The notes below the pieces were generated by a model, which saw only the letters and a program-made list of their open reading frames with translations, searched no databases and was not told the origin of the DNA. DNA of 6,412 nt from Candidatus Cloacimonadota bacterium (GTDB lineage: Bacteria > Cloacimonadota > Cloacimonadia > Cloacimonadales > TCS61). The position numbers and the translations under genes are program-made. The stretch spans positions 1 to 6,412 of the forward strand of contig JAGGWC010000089.1 in the NCBI GenBank assembly GCA_021157645.1, in the 5' to 3' direction. This document shows, piece by piece, positions 1 through 5,539 of the stretch (its first letter is position 1; each line of letters opens with the position of its first letter).

Positions 1-50
1 TATATATTTAATTTAATCTATACAGCGAAATTCAAATATAATAACTCAAT

Positions 51-54
51 GAGG
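51..54 (+). promoter_or_regulatory. Shine-Dalgarno of ftsK, deciding the start
   Basis: GAGG at 51-54 (within GAGGTGA) lies 5 nt before the ATG at 60. The same reading frame also has a GTG at 54, but that codon is itself part of the ribosome-binding sequence and has no purine-rich motif before it. The ATG at 60 is therefore the better start. The 50 bases before it are very AT-rich and show no convincing promoter. Confidence 0.7.
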
Positions 55-59
55 TGAAA

Positions 60-2303
60 ATGGAAAAAGAAGGGAAAAATAAATTTCTACAAATATTTTT
101 TGGGATTATCATACTGTTGTTTTCGTTATTGTTTCTGGTATCAATTTTAGTACCTCTCAGTAAAATAGTGCAGGATTATCATCTTTTGCAAAATGCAGAA
201 TTAAATTTTTTTAAATTCGTTAAATTAGATTTTCCTCCTGTTTCTAATCCAATTGGACCATTTGGTGCTTTTTTTGCTTTTTGGTTTTCTATAATTTTAG
301 GTAAATTCTTCAGCATCTCTTTACTTATTGGAAGCATGTTTATGGGATTTTTCATGATCTTCCTAGCAAAGGAAAAACATCCTTATACGCGTATAACAAG
401 TTTTATTATATTTGCATTTTTTGCTAATATTGGTTCATTCGTGATTAGTCCAAGATATCTGGATGCTGCAGGAATTATTCCCTGGAAATTATACAGTTTT
501 CTTATAAACATTTTTGATCGTACAGGAACAGGTATTATTTCTTCAGCTATAGTCTTTATTTCACTGATCTTTATTTTTGATATTGAGAATATTCGGAAAT
601 TTCTTATTTTTATTGCAATTACGGTAAGTCATGGGATTAAAGCATTATTCTCGATGATATTCTCAAAGAAACCAAAGAGAGAGAAAAAAAAGAAACCTGT
701 AAAACAGAAAAAGAATAAAACACCTAAGATTACTGATCATGCAGCCAAAAAAGAGAAACAAGAAGAATTTAAAAAACCTATTATTCCTCCTCAAAAATTA
801 ACTCAAAATAAAGATGAGCTTAATGATACACTAATACAATATGCCGTACCAAATGCTGTTCGCTTCCTTTCAAGTGTACAACCATCTAAAGAAGATAGAG
901 AGGATATTCAAAGAAACATAAATAATATTAGCAGAATCCTTATTAATAAACTTGCAGAATTTGGGGTTAATGCAGAAGTTAAAAATGTAAATATCGGACC
1001 TATCATAACTCAATATGAAATTGAGCCTGCGCCGGGAGTTAAGGTAAGTAAATTCCATGCTTTAGCGGATGATTTAGCATTAGCTATTAAAGCTAAAAGT
1101 ATTCGTATTCAAGCTCCAATTCCTGGTCGCGGATTAGTGGGAATTGAAATTCCAAATAAAAAACGAGATACAATTTATTTAAAAGATATCCTACAATCTG
1201 ATGAGATGAAATCTTTTAAGGGACATATCGCATTAGGTCTTGGAAAAGATATTGCAGGAAATCCTATAATAGCAGACCTTGCTGCAATGCCACACTTGCT
1301 TATTGCTGGAGCCACCGGAACAGGTAAAAGTGTGTGCATTAATACAATTATTAATAGTATTATTTTTAGGATGAAGCCAAAAGAAATTCGTTTTATTCTT
1401 ATCGATCCTAAAAGAATTGAACTATCAATTTATGAGGGAATTCCACATTTGATACAGGAAGTTGTAACCGATAATGAAGATGCTCTAAAAGTGTTACAAT
1501 GGTGCGTCTCAGAGATGGAAAGACGCTATGAGCTTTTACAAAAACATAAAGTAAAAAATATTGCTTCCTATAACGAACAAGTAAAAGAATTATTAAAAAA
1601 GACAAAAAAAACAGAAGACTCTGAAATTTTAGATGAACCAATACCATATATTGTCATTGTTGTTGATGAACTTGCAGATCTTATCATGACAATTGGTAAA
1701 GATGTAGAAAGATTAATAACAAGATTAGCTCAAATGGCTAGAGCAATTGGAATTCACTTGATCCTTGCGACACAGCGTCCTTCAACTCAAGTTCTTACGG
1801 GAATCATAAAAGCTAATATTCCTTCTAGAATTGCATTTAAAGTTCCAACAAAGATTGATTCTAGAGTTATTCTTGATGCTAATGGTGCTGATAAATTATT
1901 GGGAAATGGCGATAGCCTTTTCAGCTCAACAAGTGTTGGTGGACTGCAAAGAATACATGGCGCATACATTGAACCTTCAGAAATTCTTGATATAATAAAA
2001 TATCTTCTTACTCAACCTAAACCTGAACAACAAATAAAAATAATTAAAGATGAAGATATTTTCCAGAGAAATTATGATTATGATGATGAACTTTTCCCAG
2101 AAGCTGCAGTAGCAATAGTTTCAGCAGGTTCTGCTTCTGTTTCAATGCTGCAAAGACATTTCAAAATAGGTTATGCTCGTGCTGGAAGACTTATAGATAT
2201 GATGGAGCAAGCTGGAATTGTAGGTCCACATGTGGGAAGTAAATCTAGAGAAGTCCTGGCATCTGAGGAGGATATGAAAATATATGGTTACTTACCTGAA
2301 TAA
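60..2303 (+). CDS. ftsK: DNA translocase FtsK/SpoIIIE
   Basis: This is a hexameric, ATP-driven double-stranded DNA pump of the division septum. In this family it clears chromosome ends from the closing septum and helps resolve dimers. With the ATG at 60 the protein has 747 residues, close to SpoIIIE and shorter than E. coli FtsK because the linker is short. The N-terminus has hydrophobic segments at about 9-31, 72-102, 111-130 and 158-174, with another at 180-201. A very basic Lys-rich linker follows (about 202-220). The motor shows Walker A GATGTGKS (417-424), the family stretch DPKRIELSIYEGIPHL (449-464), Walker B IVVDELADL with D536/E537, and TQRPS (571-575). The C-terminus (about 679-733) is the winged-helix gamma domain that reads polar DNA motifs, with GYARAGRLID in the recognition region and GIVGP after it. 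All key motifs are intact. Its 3' end overlaps the next gene by 20 nt. Confidence 0.97.
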   Translation: MEKEGKNKFLQIFFGIIILLFSLLFLVSILVPLSKIVQDYHLLQNAELNFFKFVKLDFPPVSNPIGPFGAFFAFWFSIILGKFFSISLLIGSMFMGFFMIFLAKEKHPYTRITSFIIFAFFANIGSFVISPRYLDAAGIIPWKLYSFLINIFDRTGTGIISSAIVFISLIFIFDIENIRKFLIFIAITVSHGIKALFSMIFSKKPKREKKKKPVKQKKNKTPKITDHAAKKEKQEEFKKPIIPPQKLTQNKDELNDTLIQYAVPNAVRFLSSVQPSKEDREDIQRNINNISRILINKLAEFGVNAEVKNVNIGPIITQYEIEPAPGVKVSKFHALADDLALAIKAKSIRIQAPIPGRGLVGIEIPNKKRDTIYLKDILQSDEMKSFKGHIALGLGKDIAGNPIIADLAAMPHLLIAGATGTGKSVCINTIINSIIFRMKPKEIRFILIDPKRIELSIYEGIPHLIQEVVTDNEDALKVLQWCVSEMERRYELLQKHKVKNIASYNEQVKELLKKTKKTEDSEILDEPIPYIVIVVDELADLIMTIGKDVERLITRLAQMARAIGIHLILATQRPSTQVLTGIIKANIPSRIAFKVPTKIDSRVILDANGADKLLGNGDSLFSSTSVGGLQRIHGAYIEPSEILDIIKYLLTQPKPEQQIKIIKDEDIFQRNYDYDDELFPEAAVAIVSAGSASVSMLQRHFKIGYARAGRLIDMMEQAGIVGPHVGSKSREVLASEEDMKIYGYLPE
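2265..2271 (+). promoter_or_regulatory. Shine-Dalgarno of the lolA-like gene, inside ftsK
   Basis: GAGGAGG lies within the last codons of ftsK, 12 nt before the ATG at 2284. The spacing is somewhat long. An in-frame TGA at 2275-2277 rules out any earlier start. The site together with the 20-nt overlap suggests that translation is coupled to ftsK. Confidence 0.6.
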
Positions 2304-2901
2304 AATATTGCTTTTTCTCATGCTCCCAACATTATTATTATCAAACGATCAAACATTGGAAAAAGCATATAATGACGTGTTGTTAACCTTCTCTACTGTA
2401 TATACTTATGAGGCTTCTTGTTTACAAATAAATTACTGGGAAGAGATAGATATTTATAAAAGTTCACTAGGGAAATTATATTATGACAAAGAGAACTTTC
2501 TAATAGATTATTCCCAACCTGACGGACAGAAACTTCTAATAAATGAAGATTCTATGACAATGTACGATCCTGTAGCAGGACAAGCAATCATTTCAGATCA
2601 ATTTGAAATGGAATTAAGACCTGATAAATTTATTTCTCATTATTGGGATATGTCTGAAAAGGAGCTTGTAGAGCAATTTGATAACACAATTAAGATCAAA
2701 TTACTAACACCTCAAGAAGAAAATATTATAATCACGATCTCAAATAAAATGATCATAGAATTTGATATTATGGATAAAAATAAAAATTATGTTATTTATA
2801 AATTTTCGGATATTCAAATTAATAAAACATTACCCGATAAAATTTTTGAATTAATTTTACCGAAAGAGACAAGCATTATCGATACACGTACTAATAAATA
2901 G
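2284..2901 (+). CDS. lolA: LolA-like outer-membrane lipoprotein carrier protein
   Basis: This is a predicted periplasmic chaperone that takes lipoproteins from the inner-membrane LolCDE complex and carries them to the outer membrane. The 205 residues begin with a signal peptide: Lys7, then the hydrophobic stretch ILLFLMLPTLLLS, with likely cleavage near residues 20-21. There is no lipobox cysteine, so the product should be soluble. The mature part carries the LolA pattern: GKLYYDKENFLIDYSQPDGQ (63-82), then a 'LLINEDSMTMYDP' strand pair (84-96), and near the C-terminus NKTLPDKIFELILPKET (180-196). Similarity is at the level of fold pattern rather than strict identity, so another LolA/LolB-fold carrier (LolA-related family) is possible. 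The gene overlaps ftsK by 20 nt in another frame. An ftsK-lolA order is also known from other Gram-negative bacteria, which supports the call. Confidence 0.85.
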   Translation: MVTYLNKILLFLMLPTLLLSNDQTLEKAYNDVLLTFSTVYTYEASCLQINYWEEIDIYKSSLGKLYYDKENFLIDYSQPDGQKLLINEDSMTMYDPVAGQAIISDQFEMELRPDKFISHYWDMSEKELVEQFDNTIKIKLLTPQEENIIITISNKMIIEFDIMDKNKNYVIYKFSDIQINKTLPDKIFELILPKETSIIDTRTNK

Positions 2902-2933
2902 AACTGAAAAAAAATATAAAGAATAGCATTTTT

Positions 2934-2939
2934 AGAGGA
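2934..2939 (+). promoter_or_regulatory. Shine-Dalgarno of the manC-like gene
   Basis: AGAGGA lies 5 nt before the ATG at 2945, an ideal spacing that fixes the start. The 43-nt gap after the lolA stop has an A-rich run but no clear hairpin terminator. Read-through from ftsK-lolA is therefore plausible. Confidence 0.7.
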
Positions 2940-2944
2940 AAATT

Positions 2945-4000
2945 ATGATAGCATTAATTATGGCTGGTGGTGTTGGGACTCGTTTCTGGCCACTAAGCAG
3001 AAAATCAAATCCAAAGCAATTCCTAAACATTATTTCAGAATATTCTATGCTCCAAATGACAGTTACTCGTCTTCTTCCTAAAATTAAAATTGAAGATATC
3101 TACATCGTTACAGAAAGTTCCCAAACCGAACTTATAAAAAAACATTTACCATCTCTTCCTGAAGAAAATATTATTATTGAACCTTTTGGCATGAACACTG
3201 CACCATGTATTGCTCTCAGTGCTCAATATCTCGTCCGTAAGTATAGTGAAACTGAAAAAATGATAGTATTGCCAGCTGATCATTTAATAGCGCATAACGA
3301 TGATTTTCTGGCTTCGTTGGAGATTGGTGGAGATTCTGCTGATCTGGATAATTTGGTTACTTTTGGAATTAAACCAGATTACCCGGCAACTGGCTATGGC
3401 TACATCGAAGCAGGTGATAAAATAGAGAAAGGGATGTTTTACGTGAAACAGTTTAAGGAAAAACCCGATTTGAAAACAGCTGAGCAATTTGTAAGTTCAA
3501 ATAATTTCTTCTGGAATAGCGGTATATTCATGTGGAAAATTGGAACAATTCTTAATGCATATAAAGCATATCTTCCTAAAGTTGCAAAAATATTAGAAAA
3601 GATCAATATCATATGGAAAGAGAAAGGTCTCAATTCAGATATCTCGTCCGAATATGCGCAAATGCCAAAGATTCCGGTTGATATTGGAATTATGGAACAG
3701 TCCGAAAAAAGAGTTGTAATACCTGTAGATTACGGCTGGAACGATGTTGGCAGTTGGAAAGCACTTTATGATATCTCTAAGAAAGACCAAAATAACAATG
3801 TAATAAATTGTGAAAATCAAATTATTAACAGCAAAAATAATTATATAAATTCAAAGAAGTTTGTTGCATTAATTGGAATTAATGATTTGGTAATTGTAGA
3901 AAGTGATGATGCACTTCTTATTGCTAAAAAAGAACGCAGTGAGGAAGTGAAAGTTATTGTAGAAAAATTGAAAAAGAACAAAAATAAAAATTTACTATAA
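2945..4000 (+). CDS. manC: Mannose-1-phosphate guanylyltransferase (GDP-mannose pyrophosphorylase)
   Basis: This cytoplasmic enzyme of the nucleotidyltransferase (NTP_transferase) family joins mannose 1-phosphate and GTP to give GDP-mannose and pyrophosphate, feeding glycan, LPS or glycosylation pathways. The 351-residue protein starts with the signature MAGGVGTRFWPLSR (6-19) and PKQ (23-25). It then has NTAPCIA (84-90), LPADH with the metal-site D112 (109-113), GIKPDYPATGYGYIEAG (141-157), F-EKP (170-174) and FWNSGIFMW (189-197). After these come PVDIGIMEQ (244-252) and GWNDVGSW with the second metal Asp D267 (264-271). Residues from about 300 to 340 match the C-terminal beta-helix part (VALIGINDLVIVESDDALLIAKKERSE in form). 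It lacks the phosphomannose isomerase (cupin) half found in the roughly 470-residue bifunctional ManC/AlgA proteins, so it is the short, single-function form. Usually neighbouring GDP-sugar genes are not seen here. A related substrate such as another hexose 1-phosphate cannot be fully excluded. Confidence 0.93.
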   Translation: MIALIMAGGVGTRFWPLSRKSNPKQFLNIISEYSMLQMTVTRLLPKIKIEDIYIVTESSQTELIKKHLPSLPEENIIIEPFGMNTAPCIALSAQYLVRKYSETEKMIVLPADHLIAHNDDFLASLEIGGDSADLDNLVTFGIKPDYPATGYGYIEAGDKIEKGMFYVKQFKEKPDLKTAEQFVSSNNFFWNSGIFMWKIGTILNAYKAYLPKVAKILEKINIIWKEKGLNSDISSEYAQMPKIPVDIGIMEQSEKRVVIPVDYGWNDVGSWKALYDISKKDQNNNVINCENQIINSKNNYINSKKFVALIGINDLVIVESDDALLIAKKERSEEVKVIVEKLKKNKNKNLL

Positions 4001-4059
4001 TCTCCTCTATCAGAAAAGTAAACAGTGACTGTCAGATAAGTGTGTAGTTATTTCTTTTA

Positions 4060-4197
4060 ATGGAACGTACAAGTCATGAAATTAAAACAGAACTTTTCCC
4101 AAAAAATTTCTTTAGAATCAGATCTGAGGATCAAAAAGTGATACAACTTGTTAGGAATCAACTTCCAACGGATGTAAAAGTATATAGTTTAAGCTAA
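4060..4197 (+). pseudogene. Possible N-terminal remnant of a minimal nucleotidyltransferase
   Basis: An ATG frame of 45 codons ends in TAA, with another TAA directly after it. Its second half, from RSEDQKVIQLVRNQLP to DVKVYSLS, resembles the opening of MNT-type nucleotidyltransferases. In those, a helix of this kind is followed by LP-x-VxVYLFGSRARG, holding the catalytic GS. Here the reading fails at the point where LFGS should come (VY-SLS-stop), as if the gene was cut or rearranged just before its active site. There is no Shine-Dalgarno sequence before the ATG. The alternatives are a real 45-residue small protein or a chance frame. The match is by eye and rests on about 25 residues, so confidence is low. 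Confidence 0.3.
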
Positions 4198-4207
4198 TAA
4201 TATAACT

Positions 4208-4234
4208 CACAGATTATCAGGGATAACACAGATT
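4208..4234. repeat. Tandem CACAGATT motif, 19-bp period
   Basis: CACAGATT occurs at 4208-4215 and again at 4227-4234, joined by ATCAGGGATAA. Only the 8-bp core repeats; the flanks diverge. Intergenic stretches rich in 'cacagatt...aacacagatt' resemble a sequence type seen in many unrelated AT-rich bacterial genomes. That recollection is not checked here. The pair abuts the end of the truncated reading frame and may mark a recombination junction. Confidence 0.4.
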
Positions 4235-4357
4235 GGTTAATATTCGTGAACTTTACGGCTTTAAGTTATTTGCTATTAGAAGATAATTTATAAATAACAT
4301 AAATCCAATTTGATGATTCTCCTTGACTCTGTGAACATATCTATTTGATTCAAAGTC

Positions 4358-4909
4358 ATGAAATGGAAATATGATATTAAACCAGATAATGATGAAACCG
4401 TGATCAATGTTTTTCAGTCTTTTCTGCGTCTCAAATCATTATATAGACAGGGTTGGTTGCAACACAATGTTCCCGAAAATAAAACCGAATCCGTAGCAGA
4501 TCATTCTTTTGGAATTGCTATGCTGGCACTACTATTGTGTCCACAGGAACTGGATAAATTAAAAGTTCTGGAAATTGCCTTATTGCACGAAACCGGAGAA
4601 TGTATAATCGGTGATTTAACACCCGTAGATAATTTCACTGATGAAGAAAAAAGCCAGATGGAATTGAAAGCTGTGGAAAAGATTTTGGGACAATTATCTG
4701 ATGGAAAACGATTGATAGGTTTATGGAAAGAATTTGAACATGAAACTTCTGAAGAAGGTAAATTTGTAAGGCAATTAGATAAACTTGAAATGGGATTACA
4801 GGCAAAAGTGTTTACTAAACTTGGGAATAACGATGCTTCAGCTTTAATCAAATCAGCACAGCAAAAAGTTAGTTATGAAGAATTAAAAAAATTGTTAGAA
4901 TTTTCTTAA
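4358..4909 (+). CDS. HD-domain phosphohydrolase, HDDC2/YfbR-like (5'-deoxynucleotidase family)
   Basis: The family removes the phosphate from deoxynucleoside 5'-monophosphates, using a metal bound by an HD motif, and acts in cytoplasmic nucleotide salvage. The 183 residues align well by eye with HDDC2-type proteins. They show LKSLYRQGW (25-33), ESVADHSFGIAM with metal His49 (44-55), LLHETGECIIGDLTPVDNF (75-93), LWKEFEHETSEEGKFVRQLDKLEM with metal Asp141 (122-145), then a short helical tail. The residues corresponding to the YfbR catalytic pair are E81 and D86. The second motif reads His77-Glu78 instead of the usual His-Asp, which could alter metal binding or activity. Start choice is uncertain: the ATG at 4358 has no Shine-Dalgarno, and an in-frame TGA at 4346 blocks earlier starts. 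A GTG at 4400 (residue 15) also fits, since homologues tend to begin near the VFQSFLRLK helix. Confidence 0.88.
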   Translation: MKWKYDIKPDNDETVINVFQSFLRLKSLYRQGWLQHNVPENKTESVADHSFGIAMLALLLCPQELDKLKVLEIALLHETGECIIGDLTPVDNFTDEEKSQMELKAVEKILGQLSDGKRLIGLWKEFEHETSEEGKFVRQLDKLEMGLQAKVFTKLGNNDASALIKSAQQKVSYEELKKLLEFS

Positions 4910-4921
4910 TCCGAATTAATT

Positions 4922-4927
4922 TATAAT
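4922..4927 (+). promoter_or_regulatory. Possible -10 box (TATAAT) before the small gene
   Basis: A perfect TATAAT lies in the 50-nt gap after the HD gene, 38 nt before the ATG at 4960. No good -35 box is found at 16-18 nt upstream; the nearest TTGTTA is 24 nt away. In such AT-rich sequence this may be chance. Confidence 0.2.
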
Positions 4928-4959
4928 AAATTGTATACATCCCCAATGACCCTAAGATA

Positions 4960-5154
4960 ATGATAAATGAATCTATTGGGATTCTAACAACTATTTTAGG
5001 AGCGATCATGTTATTTAGCGCAAATGATAACATAATTCAGGAGCGGGAACAGTTGCAACAGTATTCAAACACAGCCTGGGAAAAAGTATTTGTAGGTATG
5101 AAAAAGTTAACTTTTGAACTACAGAAATGGGAACAAGATTTGATCTTTAAATAA
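4960..5154 (+). CDS. Small protein of unknown function, two possible starts
   Basis: This gene is not recognised. From the ATG at 4960 it gives 64 residues. These begin with a hydrophobic stretch GILTTILGAIMLFSA (7-21) that could span the membrane, followed by a charged helical part rich in Gln, Glu, Lys and Trp (YSNTAWEKVFVGMKKLTFEL and onward). That start has no Shine-Dalgarno sequence. An in-frame ATG at 5008 has an excellent one, AGGAG at 4998-5002 with 5-nt spacing. It gives a 48-residue soluble, probably all-helical protein, and then the hydrophobic stretch would only be untranslated leader. The gene ends 1 nt before the SLOG gene, so the two are probably translated together. It could be a partner of the SLOG protein or an independent small protein. 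Confidence 0.5.
   Translation: MINESIGILTTILGAIMLFSANDNIIQEREQLQQYSNTAWEKVFVGMKKLTFELQKWEQDLIFK
4998..5002 (+). promoter_or_regulatory. Strong Shine-Dalgarno for the internal start at 5008
   Basis: AGGAG lies 5 nt before the ATG at 5008. It is the only convincing ribosome-binding sequence in the second half of the window, and it argues for the shorter 48-residue form of the small protein. Confidence 0.5.
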
Positions 5155-5155
5155 T

Positions 5156-5494
5156 ATGCGGCTTGCAGTAATTGGAACTAAGAAATTCACAGATTTCAAC
5201 TTTCTCTCAACAATTCTGAAAACGATTCCCAATATTGAATTGATCATCAGCGGTGGTGCGTTCGGAACAGATACTCTTGCTAAACAATTTGCAATTCAGA
5301 ATAAAATAGAATTTTTGGAATTTCCACCCGATTATAAAAAATTTGGTGACAAGGCAAAGCACATTCGTGATAAATTGATCGTTGAGAAATGTGATGAGTT
5401 AATCACTTTCTGGGATGGTGAATGTGAAGGAACAAAATACTCAATGGATTATGCAAAACAACTTGGGAAACCAGTCAAGATTATTGATGTGTGA
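5156..5494 (+). CDS. DUF2493 / YspA-type SLOG-family protein
   Basis: This is a 112-residue single-domain protein of the cpYpsA-related SLOG group, a Rossmann-like fold predicted to bind nucleotides or nucleotide-derived ligands. The exact function of this subfamily is not known. The motifs seen are MRLAVIGTKKFTD (1-13), the phosphate-binding-like ISGGAFGTDTLAKQFA (31-46), FPPDYKKFGDKAKHIRDK (56-73), and TFWDGECEGT (84-93) followed by a helix and the final strand GKPVKIIDV. The length is normal for the family. The second-half pattern RDKLIVEKCDELI replaces the RN--MV--AD-LI that is usual in relatives. Its start lies 1 nt after the stop of the small gene, with no separate Shine-Dalgarno, so translational coupling is likely. 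Such proteins are often found in phages and accessory regions, but a housekeeping role cannot be excluded. Confidence 0.88.
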   Translation: MRLAVIGTKKFTDFNFLSTILKTIPNIELIISGGAFGTDTLAKQFAIQNKIEFLEFPPDYKKFGDKAKHIRDKLIVEKCDELITFWDGECEGTKYSMDYAKQLGKPVKIIDV

Positions 5495-5500
5495 TATTTA

Positions 5501-5519
5501 TTCCCCTTTATAAGGGGAA
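5501..5519. repeat. Perfect 8-bp palindrome (REP-like hairpin)
   Basis: Arms TTCCCCTT (5501-5508) and AAGGGGAA (5512-5519) enclose a TAT loop, beginning 6 nt after the SLOG stop. The stem could act as a weak transcription end or an mRNA 3' stabiliser, but no T-run follows, so it is not a classic terminator. The trailing CTGACGGGATT is similar to dispersed palindromic elements of the 'ccccttt-aagggg' type. Confidence 0.55.
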
Positions 5520-5539
5520 CTGACGGGATTGAATAATTT

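Larger units (their letters stand above)
4001..4357. other. 357-nt spacer with a gene stump and repeat-like sequence
   Basis: This stretch has no full-length gene. In order it holds a 45-codon frame (4060-4197), two CACAGATT copies (4208-4215 and 4227-4234), and an AT-rich inverted repeat GTTATTT (4265-4271) / AAATAAC (4292-4298) with a 20-nt loop. A TTGACT hexamer sits at 4323-4328, resembling a -35 box, but no good -10 follows at 16-18 nt. No rho-independent terminator with a T-run is seen after manC. The stretch separates the housekeeping block from the accessory-looking genes. Confidence 0.6.

Noticed and set aside
1..57. Open frame of 18 codons ending at TGA 55-57, possibly the tail of an upstream gene
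   Set aside because: It is too short to recognise and such a frame is not unusual by chance. The other two frames have stops close to the start (9-11, 14-16), so only this one could be a gene end, but nothing supports it.
1408..1647. 79-codon reverse-strand frame inside ftsK
   Set aside because: It overlaps the motor domain of ftsK, where the + strand protein is strongly conserved, and shows no independent signal.
4022..4032. ACAGT-G-ACTGT inverted repeat after manC as terminator or operator
   Set aside because: The arms are only 5 bp with a 1-nt centre, which cannot form a stable hairpin, and there is no T-run; it is likely chance.
4323..4351. TTGACT followed by TGATTC as a promoter for the HD gene
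   Set aside because: The -35-like hexamer is good but the -10 candidate at 17-nt spacing matches poorly, and it would leave almost no leader before the ATG at 4358.
4501..4851. 116-codon reverse-strand frame opposite the HD gene
   Set aside because: It lies wholly inside a well-supported gene, has no start context, and its protein is Ser/Asn/Pro-rich without known motifs. It is a shadow of the + strand frame.
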